Part shown: positions 1 to 7,319 of the stretch, piece after piece
How positions within the stretch are numbered: the first letter of the stretch is position 1
Layout: every line of letters begins with the position of its first letter
Origin: a virus
Length of the DNA stretch: 21,005 nucleotides
Virus record (IMG/VR): IMGVR_UViG_3300009705_000163
Coordinates: 1-21,005 of that record
Direction: 5' to 3' (one strand)
Notes under the pieces: generated by a model
Database searches by the model: none
Seen by the model: the letters and a program-made list of their open reading frames with translations, nothing else
Told to the model about the DNA's origin: nothing
Position numbers and translations under genes: made by a program

Positions 1-1469
1 ACATCAAATGTGCCTTGGTTAAATGATATATTAATTATTGATATTTTAATTTCTCTATTTGCAGAATTACCATCTGAAATTGTAAGGAATTTAAACATAT
101 CGTAAACTTGATTACCTCTAAGTTCCGACACTAAGTACGGAGTTTCAGGTGTCTGATATCTATCCAAATACCAACCGATACTCGTATTTGAAGTATCCTG
201 TCTTGCACTTGGTAGAGATGTGAATGAAGTATTTAAACCTCTAATCTTACCTAAACGATAACCTGTATTTAATAGTGTGTTATATTCTTCTTCTAAAAAT
301 AATGGTACCTCACTTTTCAATTTAGAAAAATTAGATTTACCAAACACTTTAGATATATAATTTGCTTTAGATAAATTAAATGAGGTATTGAAGGTAAAAA
401 TATCTCCATCGTTAGTTTGTGCTGATACCACAAAAGACGCGAATGGGTTTGTTGTTATCGCGGAGTATGCTCCTGATGAGTCAATAACTGCGCTTGTTAA
501 ACCTGACACTTCATATACTGGTCCATCATCAGTCGTGTATGTATCAATACCTCTTGAACGTAATGTACCGACAACTACATCGTGATATTCTGTAATTGGT
601 GTTCCTGTGTAACTAGTAACATAAATCTCTGCGGTTCCTGTATAAGTCGCACCTACTGTATTAATAAGTGTAGCTACTCCCATACCGAATCCTGTTCCGT
701 TATATATATTATTAGTTTCCGTAAATAACGCATAATACCATGGGTCATTAACCGACGCATTTAAAACACAATTTTCGAATGAAATATTATTAACCTCTAA
801 AACATTCGTATTTCCTACATAGTTAGGTGTAGCGCCCGTTACATCATTAAATGTAGTTGAACTTACTGCTCCCCAAAAATATGAAGTAGTTCCTGAAGTT
901 GATGGAAGCACAATTTCCGAATACAAATATCCGTTCATGTCTCCAAGTATGGTTGATAGACCACCAGTATATGTGGTGTATGGGTTTGTTATAACATCAG
1001 TTATTGATGTCGGTAATGATGAGTAATCAGTAACCTGAATACTTGTCGATGTACCTGAAGTTCCTGAGAATGTAATAGTGTAAGCTGACGAAACTGAAGT
1101 TACGGTCGCTCCTGTACTATCTAAGTTACCTACAGTCGTTATAGACCATGACGGTCCTGCGTCATATCCTGATAAACCAAGTACTCTTGTTACAAACAAT
1201 TGATTTGATTGTTGTAAATATGACTTAGCTATGTAAGCCGCCTCGTACTTTGGTATCTGAGTATTTATGAATTTAGTTGGATTTGTACCGCCGAAGTAAG
1301 ATTGGAACTCGTCATAGTTTGTGATGAAAATTGGCTCGAATGCTGGACCCGAAATTGTTTCACCTACTAAACCAAGAGTTGTTACACCCACGCTTTGCGC
1401 TACAAAACTTAAATCTCTTTCTGATGTGTAAACACCAGGAGAGACGAATACTTTGTTAGTTTGTGCCAT
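1..1469 (-). CDS. Contractile tail sheath protein (partial, C-terminus beyond left edge)
   Basis: Reading leftwards from ATG 1469-1467, an open frame of 489 codons runs without a stop to the window edge. The N-terminus carries the sheath signature: VFVSPGVYTSERDLSF at residues 7-22, then a Gly-rich GETISGPAFEP, and around residues 56-97 the pattern QSYFGG..PTKFINTQIPKYEAAYIAKSYL......VTRVLG, typical of T4 gp18-like sheath subunits. The middle (roughly 100-400) is Ser/Thr/Gly-rich beta sequence, as expected for the exposed variable domains. T4 gp18 is 659 residues, so about a quarter is probably missing. The protein polymerises around the tail tube and contracts on infection. It is the last visible gene of a minus-strand module that begins with gp14- and gp15-like genes. 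A TATTTATAG box lies 28 nt before the ATG. Confidence 0.88.
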   Translation of the reverse strand, partial: MAQTNKVFVSPGVYTSERDLSFVAQSVGVTTLGLVGETISGPAFEPIFITNYDEFQSYFGGTNPTKFINTQIPKYEAAYIAKSYLQQSNQLFVTRVLGLSGYDAGPSWSITTVGNLDSTGATVTSVSSAYTITFSGTSGTSTSIQVTDYSSLPTSITDVITNPYTTYTGGLSTILGDMNGYLYSEIVLPSTSGTTSYFWGAVSSTTFNDVTGATPNYVGNTNVLEVNNISFENCVLNASVNDPWYYALFTETNNIYNGTGFGMGVATLINTVGATYTGTAEIYVTSYTGTPITEYHDVVVGTLRSRGIDTYTTDDGPVYEVSGLTSAVIDSSGAYSAITTNPFASFVVSAQTNDGDIFTFNTSFNLSKANYISKVFGKSNFSKLKSEVPLFLEEEYNTLLNTGYRLGKIRGLNTSFTSLPSARQDTSNTSIGWYLDRYQTPETPYLVSELRGNQVYDMFKFLTISDGNSANREIKISIINISFNQGTFD

Positions 1470-1497
1470 TGTGTAATTATTTTCTAATTTTATTTAA

Positions 1498-1506
1498 CTA
1501 TAAATA
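1498..1506 (-). promoter_or_regulatory. Candidate phage promoter box upstream of sheath gene
   Basis: On the minus strand this is TATTTATAG, followed by 28 nt and the sheath ATG. The same 9-mer precedes the ATG at 7320 and lies within the 14946-15002 start region. On the plus strand the same bases read CTATAAATA, which is the T4-type late promoter consensus pointing toward the small gene at 1602, so the orientation is ambiguous. A promoter role is inferred from position and recurrence only. Confidence 0.4.
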
Positions 1507-1544
1507 TTAAGTAAAACACGAAAACACTATTACAGAATGAGGAT

Positions 1545-1587
1545 ACTTATTATAAGTAGGAAAAAATTCTACCTTTTTTCTACCTTT
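1545..1587 (+). promoter_or_regulatory. Candidate operator/promoter region for the ribbon-helix-helix-like gene
   Basis: A perfect 13-bp palindrome, ACTTAT-T-ATAAGT, occupies 1545-1557. It is followed by two exact direct repeats of TTCTACCTTT at 1567-1576 and 1578-1587, offset by 11 bp, close to one helical turn. A related inverted half-site, AGTAGGAAA, precedes them. The array ends 14 nt before the ATG at 1602. Ribbon-helix-helix repressors of the Arc/MetJ type bind as dimers to tandem sites about one turn apart, so autoregulation by the product of the next gene is plausible; this is inference. Confidence 0.4.
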
Positions 1588-1601
1588 AAAAAAAAACGTC
1601 T

Positions 1602-1757
1602 ATGGATAAAATAAAGAATATAAAAATCTCTCCTGAATCTCACGAGTTACTAAAGAGTTACTGTAATAAACACGGATTTAAGATATATAAGTTTTTAGAA
1701 CGGTTAATTGAAGATAATTGTAAGAAAATTACTGACATATATGGCGAGGAACTATAG
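1602..1757 (+). CDS. Small ribbon-helix-helix-like protein (51 aa)
   Basis: A 51-codon frame starts at ATG 1602 and stops at TAG 1755-1757. The product begins MDKIKNIKISPESHELLKSY and continues through a Cys-Asn-Lys-His-Gly turn to a second helix KIYKFLERLIEDN. The plan, a short strand (IKNIKIS) then helix, turn and second helix, is that of ribbon-helix-helix (Arc/CopG-like) DNA-binding proteins, and short proteins with an ISPE.H..LK.YC..HG pattern are familiar in T4-like phages. The upstream region holds a palindrome and two helically phased direct repeats that could be its operator. It is the only plus-strand gene inside a minus-strand tail module and overlaps the 3' end of the convergent gp15-like gene by 6 bp. 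The fold is inferred by eye; the function is unproven. Confidence 0.65.
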   Translation: MDKIKNIKISPESHELLKSYCNKHGFKIYKFLERLIEDNCKKITDIYGEEL

Positions 1758-2792
1758 TAAAGTCGCCTTAGATATTAATGTTCCTGATTTAGTAATATCA
1801 TCTTTTATAATCTCAATCTTAATCAAATCATTTGTCGAAACCTTAATTATATCTATATCATCACCAATGTAATTATCGTTAATATATACGGAGTAACTCG
1901 CAATATTCTTAGATTCTAATATCGATAAATTAACCTGATAACGATATGTTTCAGTCAGAGCACTAATTCCCGGATTAAATAAAATATTTAAATCAAAATT
2001 CTTAGGATTTGCAGGATATTTTTTAGCTCTTCGTTTAGAACTAAAGGTTTCTACTTCTAATACCGTTGAGGTTCTTGAGATTGCTGGTGACACTTCGAAC
2101 TCATCTTCATCTAGCAAGAATCCCATCATTAAAAATTCATAATTTTGAACATAGTACTTTCTCTTTTCGATTTCTAATACTGATTCGTCAGAAGAACTGT
2201 TTAATATAATTGGAATATAATGACCCTTTATTTCCGTATATGCTTGTCTCGATGAAAATGTTTGTAATACTTTTTTATTAAAATCATTTAAGTGCCTCAT
2301 TTTACTACAGAAAATTTTAACATTATAAGTAATATCGACAGGTACTGGTTGAGGTATTTTATATATATCCATACCTTTTCTTTGACCGTCCCACGTTGGT
2401 ACCTTAGCATAATAAAATTGTTTCCTATTTGGTATGGTATACTGTAATGATGGATTAGTCCCAAACTTAACATCCGGATTTCTAACTGTGGCAACAAAGG
2501 GAGGTTTAATATTTTTATCTAAATCTTGAAATTTCCACGTCTCAGTAAATTGAGCCCAATTTTGTGTGGTTATAATTAAATCTACGGTATTAATTCTTTT
2601 ACCACTTACAGAAACTTCTAAATCATTTTTAACAAACTCTAACATACCCATATCTAAATCTGCATGTAATATTGATTTAGGTAAATAAGTACCGTTTTCT
2701 TGAATTTGTTCTAATAACTCTTCTCTTCTCTGATGTAAAATTTTATCAGGTGTTAACGGTAAATGTTTCTTTATGTTTTTAGGTAATGCCAT
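1752..2792 (-). CDS. gp15-like tail terminator / proximal tail sheath stabiliser
   Basis: 346 residues. The region at about residues 150-235 follows the pattern of T4 gp15: VPVDITYNVKIFCSKM, then a helix ending in a QTF segment, then a short strand with Pro-Ile-Ile, an acidic patch with Asp-Glu-Ser, RKYYVQNYEF and finally a GFLLDEDEFEV stretch. T4 gp15 has the same succession (Y.LSIF, IL.YF, IPF, SAA.DEA, RRRIEWSLTFEVNG). T4 gp15 caps the tail tube and sheath so that the tail can join the head. This protein is longer than T4 gp15 (272 aa), with an N-terminal extension and a C-terminal segment (about 255-346) of mainly beta sequence that may be an extra domain. It lies between gp14-like and sheath genes, as expected. 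Its start overlaps the stop of the upstream gene. Family assignment rests on pattern and context, not on an alignment. Confidence 0.6.
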   Translation of the reverse strand: MALPKNIKKHLPLTPDKILHQRREELLEQIQENGTYLPKSILHADLDMGMLEFVKNDLEVSVSGKRINTVDLIITTQNWAQFTETWKFQDLDKNIKPPFVATVRNPDVKFGTNPSLQYTIPNRKQFYYAKVPTWDGQRKGMDIYKIPQPVPVDITYNVKIFCSKMRHLNDFNKKVLQTFSSRQAYTEIKGHYIPIILNSSSDESVLEIEKRKYYVQNYEFLMMGFLLDEDEFEVSPAISRTSTVLEVETFSSKRRAKKYPANPKNFDLNILFNPGISALTETYRYQVNLSILESKNIASYSVYINDNYIGDDIDIIKVSTNDLIKIEIIKDDITKSGTLISKATLL

Positions 2793-3352
2793 TATTTTGT
2801 AATTTCACTAATAAAAAATACTTTATTTTTAGAATTAATCATCTGAACTTCATTTGCTTTAAATATTGGCTCTTCAGTATCTTTTTTAACAAATGAATCG
2901 TACTTGTAAGGATTATATGTTATGATATTCTCATTTGGTTCATTAGGTAGTTCTTCACACGGGTAAGTGCAAAAGTCGGTTAAAGTACCTATAACAAAGG
3001 CATGTACATTTTTTCTCATTTCATTTCTTACTTTTTCTTTTCCTCCCTGTCTAACTCTAAACTCTACGTCCATTAATTTAACGTAATCGGCATACATAAC
3101 AATTTTACCCTTATATGAAACTGAAAATGTGTGTTTATGTAAATTATAATAAACCATAACTTTTTCACCTACATAGTTTACCTCTTGATTATCGTTACCA
3201 CATTTATGACAAATATATGGGTCATCCCCACCGTCACTTAAATCCCAAGACCACTCACAATTATCACACACAACTTTTTCGCCCTCTATACCTTCACACA
3301 TATGTACCATATGTCTCTTAATTAAATTTATTTCTTTTATTAATTTTTTCAT
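2792..3352 (-). CDS. Zinc-ribbon protein with NLHK/KNVHAFV phage domain
   Basis: 186 residues. An N-terminal zinc ribbon has Cys29-x2-Cys32 and Cys48-x2-Cys51 enclosing a WSWDLSDGGDDPYICHK stretch; Cys19 is an additional nearby cysteine. It is followed at about residues 65-124 by a domain with VYYNLHKHTFSV, a second strand pair, and KVRNEMRKNVHAFVIGTL. I recognise this pattern from short uncharacterised phage proteins, where it usually occurs alone. A C-terminal tail (about 144-155) reads TYNPYKYDSFV and probably completes that domain. The function is unknown; the ribbon suggests nucleic-acid or protein binding. The gene is embedded between gp14-like and gp15-like genes: its ATG overlaps the upstream stop as ATGA, and its own stop abuts the next ATG. 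Its leader contains AGAGGG, but those bases are upstream coding sequence. Confidence 0.7.
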   Translation of the reverse strand: MKKLIKEINLIKRHMVHMCEGIEGEKVVCDNCEWSWDLSDGGDDPYICHKCGNDNQEVNYVGEKVMVYYNLHKHTFSVSYKGKIVMYADYVKLMDVEFRVRQGGKEKVRNEMRKNVHAFVIGTLTDFCTYPCEELPNEPNENIITYNPYKYDSFVKKDTEEPIFKANEVQMINSKNKVFFISEITK

Positions 3353-3864
3353 ATCCCTCTAAATTCTCCGTCATTAACTGGAGAGGCGATTATACTTCTA
3401 TAGAACGGTTTAAACCCACCATAAGTGTGTTTATTGTCACTAACAACACGACCGTCATTTACTACCGAATAATACCTAACTCTATTTTCAGTTTCATAAT
3501 AACCAATATAATCACCATACTCGACATCAACTTCCAATTCATCTAATGTCTCTTGGTATACCCCAACCTTTAAATTACCTGGCTCCATCTGCGATAGTTT
3601 AGAGTTCGCGTAATCTATATTATCAGGTGACTCAATAGTTACGTAACCCCTAAACTCTACAGGAGGTAAATATTTAATACCATCTTCTTCTGTCTCACCA
3701 TAGACATTGTCTGTTTTAGTTTTTTGACGGTCAATCCTGTATAATACTAAAGTAAAATTCATATCCCCCTCAAGCCATTCGCGTCCCATACTTTGCTCTA
3801 AGTCAAAGTCTTCAGACCCAAAAAACTTCTCTAATCTAGTGATTGGTATTTTTCTGTTACTCAT
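3349..3864 (-). CDS. gp14-like neck protein (head-tail connector), probable
   Basis: 171 residues, first gene of the leftward module. The visible pattern is VYGETEEDGIKYLPPVEFRG at about 54-73, followed by KVGVYQETLDELEVDVEYGDYIGYYE and RYYSVVNDG.V. This order (fGE, an RG strand, long strand, GD-I-Y, strand, variable tail) resembles neck proteins of the T4 gp14 and short head-closure families, which seal the portal-adaptor channel and receive the tail. It is shorter than T4 gp14 (256 aa). Its placement just before gp15-like and sheath genes supports the call. The start at 3864 lies 46 bp from the divergent helicase start at 3911. Other head-completion families remain possible. Confidence 0.5.
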   Translation of the reverse strand: MSNRKIPITRLEKFFGSEDFDLEQSMGREWLEGDMNFTLVLYRIDRQKTKTDNVYGETEEDGIKYLPPVEFRGYVTIESPDNIDYANSKLSQMEPGNLKVGVYQETLDELEVDVEYGDYIGYYETENRVRYYSVVNDGRVVSDNKHTYGGFKPFYRSIIASPVNDGEFRGI

Positions 3865-3910
3865 ATATTGATAAATAGTATGTTTATAGTTATATTATAA
3901 GTATTTCAAT
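3865..3910. promoter_or_regulatory. Divergent promoter region between neck module and helicase
   Basis: This 46-bp gap separates two head-to-head genes. On the minus strand TATTTAT (complement of 3871-3877) lies 6 nt before ATG 3864. On the plus strand TGTTTATAG at 3881-3889 is one base off the TATTTATAG box, and TATTATAAGTA at 3893-3903 lies 7 nt before ATG 3911. The same 11-mer, TATTATAAGTA, occurs at 1548-1558 upstream of the ribbon-helix-helix-like gene. Whichever elements are active, leaders on both sides must be very short. A promoter function is inferred from position. Confidence 0.45.
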
Positions 3911-5674
3911 ATGGAAAGTAAGAACGATAAGTTATCAAAAATACCAGAGGTAAGGGCTCAACGTATACTAGAAGTATATGATGGGTTCAATAACCACATA
4001 CTGTCAATTCAAAAAAAATTTAAAGAATTAAAACATTTTAAATTAACAAGAGCACAATCAGACTATATAATTATCAATCATACATTAACTCCTAAGATAG
4101 CTAGAAGATGGGTAGATTTAGATAGTTATTTTGGTAAAAAAATGATGGAGGACAAGTTATTGACAAAAGTACCTGAAAAAATTTATATTGAGAAACTTTT
4201 AGTTGAAAAAGATAAAGCATTTCATATTTGGGGTAAAATATTTGAAAATGAGAAGTTACACTCATTTTGGTTACCAAGAGTCGCCCTTATAAAAACACAG
4301 GAAAATAATCAAGTCGATATCTCATATGACGATTACTCACATAGACCTCCGTTGGAACATCAAAAAGAGGCTATTGAGAAACTAGCCACACATAATAAAT
4401 ATATTTTAGCTGACGATATGGGGTTAGGTAAAACCACATCGGCAGTAATTGCTGCTTTGGAGTCAGGAATTGAGAGAGTATTAATTGTCTGTCCCGCATC
4501 ATTAAAAATTAATTGGAAAAGAGAAATACAAAACTACACCGATAAATCAATATCTATAGTTGAGGGTAAAAAATGGGAGAGTGCTGACTTTGTTATTATG
4601 AACTATGACATACTAAAGAATTTTCATGACATAAAAAATAAAGAGGACTCTATAATATTACAGGAAGGATTTGATTTAGTAATTGTTGATGAGGCTCACT
4701 ATATTCAAAATGTACAAGCTAAAAGAACTAAATTAATTAATGACATTATTAATTCAATAGGTAAAGTATGGTTACTCACGGGCACTCCAATGACCTCCCG
4801 ACCGATTAATTATTATAATCTATTAAATTTAGTGGAATCCCCTGTGGCGTATAATTGGATGGCTTATGCTATCCGATATTGTGAAGGATACCAATTTAAT
4901 GTGGGTAATCGTAGAATATGGAATGTAACGGGTTCGTCAAACCTAACCGAGCTAAGGGATAGAACTAAAACACACGTATTACGAAGGTTAAAACAAGACA
5001 TATTAGACTTACCCGATAAAATAATCACACCAGTTTACCTTAACTTAAAATCTAAAGAGTATATGGCTTTAATGGGGGAGTATTATAATTGGGTTGAAGA
5101 TGATAGTGAAAAAAAATCATTAACTGTTCAGTTCTCGAAATTAATGAAGGTTCGTCAAGTTATTGCCGAAAATAAAGTTAAATCAACCTGTGAGTTGGTT
5201 GAAAATATTATTGAACAAGGTAAAAAGGTAATCGTCTTTACTAACTTTACTGATACATTAAATAGGATAGTTGACCACTTTGGTAAATCAGCAGTAAAGT
5301 TAGATGGGTCTATGAGTAAAGTTGCCAGACAAAATTCTGTTGACCAATTTCAAGAAAACGATAAGATTAAAGTTTTTGTTGGTAATTTAAAAGCTGCCGG
5401 TGTTGGTATAACCTTGACAGCTGCAGAGGCCGTAATTATGAATGATTTATCCTTTGTACCATCTGACCACGCACAGGCAGAAGATAGGGCGTATAGATAT
5501 GGCCAAAAATCTAATGTTTCGGTATTTTACCCTATTTTTGAAAACTCTATCGAGGGAGTTATTTATGATATCTTGTCCCGAAAAAAAAATATTTTCGAGA
5601 CAGTAATGGGAGATAATGAAAATAAAGGAGATATAATGGAACAAATTATAAATGAAATTTCGGTAAGACGATAA
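3911..5674 (+). CDS. SNF2-family (superfamily 2) DNA helicase/translocase
   Basis: 587 residues with a complete set of SF2/SNF2 motifs. A Q-motif-like RPPLEHQKEAI is at about 145-155, Walker A DDMGLGKTT at 168-176, motif Ia with LIVCPASLKINW at 191-202, Walker B DEAH at 260-263 and motif III TGTPM at 290-294. The C-terminal RecA fold has VIVFTNFTDTLNRI, KLDGSMS, AAGVGITLTAA and motif VI QAEDRAYRYGQ at 522-532 with both arginine fingers. This layout matches SMARCAL1/HepA-like ATP-dependent translocases that anneal or remodel DNA forks rather than the UvsW type of T4. Residues 1-140 are an unassigned lysine-rich N-terminal region that may bind DNA. It probably supports replication or recombination with the polymerase at 8736-11567. 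The gene is divergent from the neck module and is followed by the microprotein at 5715. Confidence 0.92.
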   Translation: MESKNDKLSKIPEVRAQRILEVYDGFNNHILSIQKKFKELKHFKLTRAQSDYIIINHTLTPKIARRWVDLDSYFGKKMMEDKLLTKVPEKIYIEKLLVEKDKAFHIWGKIFENEKLHSFWLPRVALIKTQENNQVDISYDDYSHRPPLEHQKEAIEKLATHNKYILADDMGLGKTTSAVIAALESGIERVLIVCPASLKINWKREIQNYTDKSISIVEGKKWESADFVIMNYDILKNFHDIKNKEDSIILQEGFDLVIVDEAHYIQNVQAKRTKLINDIINSIGKVWLLTGTPMTSRPINYYNLLNLVESPVAYNWMAYAIRYCEGYQFNVGNRRIWNVTGSSNLTELRDRTKTHVLRRLKQDILDLPDKIITPVYLNLKSKEYMALMGEYYNWVEDDSEKKSLTVQFSKLMKVRQVIAENKVKSTCELVENIIEQGKKVIVFTNFTDTLNRIVDHFGKSAVKLDGSMSKVARQNSVDQFQENDKIKVFVGNLKAAGVGITLTAAEAVIMNDLSFVPSDHAQAEDRAYRYGQKSNVSVFYPIFENSIEGVIYDILSRKKNIFETVMGDNENKGDIMEQIINEISVRR

Positions 5675-5692
5675 AAGTTTATTAATTACCAT

Positions 5693-5701
5693 TATTTATA
5701 A
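5693..5701 (+). promoter_or_regulatory. Candidate promoter box TATTTATAA
   Basis: TATTTATAA is followed by exactly 13 nt and ATG 5715. The identical spacing is seen for TATTTATAG before ATG 7320 and before ATG 15003. The box sits in the 40-nt gap after the helicase stop and would drive the microprotein and superoxide dismutase-fusion genes. The function is inferred. Confidence 0.42.
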
Positions 5702-5714
5702 TAAAAAGATAAAA

Positions 5715-5855
5715 ATGAAGTTCAAAAGATTAAAAAGTAAAATCTCGTTAATTGAACATAAAATAAAAAGTCGAGGTAATCTATATCAAATAGACGAATC
5801 AACCTCGCAACCCCCACAAAGAAATATTAAAAGAAATGGAAAATATTGGTATTGA
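5715..5855 (+). CDS. Basic microprotein upstream of and overlapping the SOD fusion (46 aa)
   Basis: ATG 5715 opens a 46-codon frame ending at TGA 5853-5855, overlapping the next gene's start (5836) by 20 nt in another frame. The product begins MKFKRLKSKISLIEHKIKSR, strongly Lys/Arg-rich with a probable amphipathic helix, followed by a Gln/Pro-containing linker and a C-terminal KRNGKYWY. I do not recognise the family. Support for it being real is the TATTTATAA box 13 nt before its ATG, the same geometry as at the gp13-like gene, and an A-rich leader without Shine-Dalgarno. It could be translationally coupled to the fusion gene. It might instead be a non-coding leader. Confidence 0.45.
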   Translation: MKFKRLKSKISLIEHKIKSRGNLYQIDESTSQPPQRNIKRNGKYWY

Positions 5856-7278
5856 AAAATTACCGTACTCTTATTCTGCCTTAGAAAGATTTATAGATTC
5901 AGAAACTATGGATATACACTATAACAAACACTATAAAGGATACGTAAAGAAATTAAATAACGCATTAGTTAAAAAAGTTAATAATGGAGTTGATTTAGAA
6001 CAAATAATTAAAGGAGTCTCAAGGTATAGTGAAACCGTAAGAAATAACGCTGGAGGAGCGTTTAATCACTCTTTATTTTGGAAAATGTTATCTCCTAAAA
6101 CACAAAGAGCTCAAGGAGAGATTTATGAAAAAATAATCAGTGATTTTGGTGATTTTTCTAAATTTAAAAGAATATTTAGTAATGAATCCCTTAAGAATTT
6201 TGGTTCAGGATGGACTTGGTTAGTATTAACTAACACAGGCAAATTAAAGGTTATGTCTACTACTAATCAGGATAATCCATTAATGGATGTAATTAAAAAT
6301 GGGGGGTACCCACTTTTAGGTATAGACACATGGGAACATGCGTATTACTTAAAATATCGTAATAAAAGAGACGAATATGTCAAAAATTTTTGGTCAGTGG
6401 TTAATTGGGATTTTGTTAATGAATTATATGGATTAAGAACTAAGAAAAAATTAGACGAGGTCACTCAAGTTAAAACCATTATTTTTGAAGGGGCAAGTGC
6501 TGGTTGTAATAGAAATCAAGTACAAGGGTACCGAAGACTATTTAATACTAATCCTGAAATTAAAAGAAGATTCATGCATACTATTATGGATATTCTTAAG
6601 GAAGTATTTTCCGAATATTGGTACGAGAAAAATAAATATGATATAGGTCAGATGTCAGGGGTTTATGATTATGAACAAAAAGGTCGTTCAGTCATTAATA
6701 AATTAAATACAAACTATACCGCATTTTGTACTTTAGTTAATGACACTAACCAATATTTGAAAAAATATGGGGTTGACGCAATTAATTTTAACAACAAAAA
6801 CCGTAAAGAAGAACAAACTGAAGTAGACCGATTTAATAAATATTTAGTGGAATTAAGATATAAAATATTTGATTCAGAATCCCCAACATTTAAAACAGTT
6901 ATGTCAGGATTAGATAAAACTAATCGTTTTGGGGATAAGAGAGAAGTCGATGCCGTGGTTAAATTAAAAGAACTATTTAAGACGGATAAGGTTAAAAAGG
7001 TAGGTGAATTAGGTGGTGTTGATGATATGATTAAAGGTATTGACGCGACTGTCGATTTAGGTGAAGGTATTAAAACAATACAAATTAAACCATTTAATCG
7101 AGTTAGTAATAAAAATGGTAAGGTCATTGTATATGGTACCGCGAATGTAAAACCATATAAAACAGACTACTTAGTTTTTCATAATAATAAATTAGGTACT
7201 AAGATTTTTGATAACTCATCAACTAAAATTATTAATGGAAGATATGTTTTTAATGAGTCCTCTGAATACATTAATTAG
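5836..7278 (+). CDS. Mn-type superoxide dismutase fused to a probable PD-(D/E)XK nuclease domain
   Basis: 480 residues. Residues 7-198 are a full Fe/Mn superoxide dismutase: LPYSYSALERFID, HYNKHYKGYVKKLN, AGGAFNHSLFWKML, FGSGWTWLV, DTWEHAYYL and FWSVVNWDFV. All four metal ligands are visible (His28, His78, Asp164, His168), with catalytic Tyr36 and His32. Gly74, four residues before the second ligand, together with Gln145 in NQDNPL is the Mn-type arrangement; Fe-type enzymes carry the glutamine at the former position. Residues 200-360 are mainly helical and unassigned. Residues 366-450 look like a PD-(D/E)XK core: a helix with Glu370, then GIDATV with Asp403, then IQIK ending in Lys418 (a D...QxK arrangement as in resolvase-like nucleases), and YGTANVKPYKTDYLVF. 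Superoxide dismutases usually end near residue 200. The gene precedes the gp13-like neck gene. SOD identity is secure; nuclease identity is inferred. Confidence 0.88.
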   Translation: MENIGIEKLPYSYSALERFIDSETMDIHYNKHYKGYVKKLNNALVKKVNNGVDLEQIIKGVSRYSETVRNNAGGAFNHSLFWKMLSPKTQRAQGEIYEKIISDFGDFSKFKRIFSNESLKNFGSGWTWLVLTNTGKLKVMSTTNQDNPLMDVIKNGGYPLLGIDTWEHAYYLKYRNKRDEYVKNFWSVVNWDFVNELYGLRTKKKLDEVTQVKTIIFEGASAGCNRNQVQGYRRLFNTNPEIKRRFMHTIMDILKEVFSEYWYEKNKYDIGQMSGVYDYEQKGRSVINKLNTNYTAFCTLVNDTNQYLKKYGVDAINFNNKNRKEEQTEVDRFNKYLVELRYKIFDSESPTFKTVMSGLDKTNRFGDKREVDAVVKLKELFKTDKVKKVGELGGVDDMIKGIDATVDLGEGIKTIQIKPFNRVSNKNGKVIVYGTANVKPYKTDYLVFHNNKLGTKIFDNSSTKIINGRYVFNESSEYIN

Positions 7279-7297
7279 ATAAATCCTATTTTGTTAA

Positions 7298-7306
7298 TAT
7301 TTATAG
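7298..7306 (+). promoter_or_regulatory. Candidate promoter box TATTTATAG before the gp13-like gene
   Basis: TATTTATAG is followed by exactly 13 nt and ATG 7320, within the 41-nt gap after the SOD-fusion stop. It is identical in sequence to the boxes at 1498-1506 (minus strand) and 14981-14989. A transcription start a few bases downstream would give a nearly leaderless mRNA. The function is inferred from recurrence and spacing. Confidence 0.45.
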
Positions 7307-7319
7307 ATAAACCATAGCT

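Noticed and set aside
388-585. 65-aa plus-strand open frame
   Set aside because: It lies entirely within the sheath gene on the opposite strand and lacks protein-like features of its own.
1498-1506. T4-type late promoter CTATAAATA pointing rightward
   Set aside because: Kept only as an alternative: at 7298-7306 the same reading would point into the end of the SOD fusion with no gene to serve, whereas the TATTTATAG reading precedes starts there and at 15003.
1470-1601. tRNA or other RNA gene in the largest gene-free gap
   Set aside because: No cloverleaf, CCA end or T-loop sequence is visible; the gap holds promoter-like boxes and short repeats only.
3349-3360. Shine-Dalgarno-like AGAGGG before ATG 3352
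   Set aside because: The bases are the last codons of the gp14-like gene, and no other start in the window has such a sequence.
5672-5692. ATAAA-AG-TTTAT hairpin after the helicase gene as terminator
   Set aside because: A two-base loop and all A-T stem would not form a stable terminator.
6714-7127. 137-aa minus-strand frame
   Set aside because: Antisense to the nuclease-like half of the SOD fusion, with Ser/Leu-rich shadow composition.
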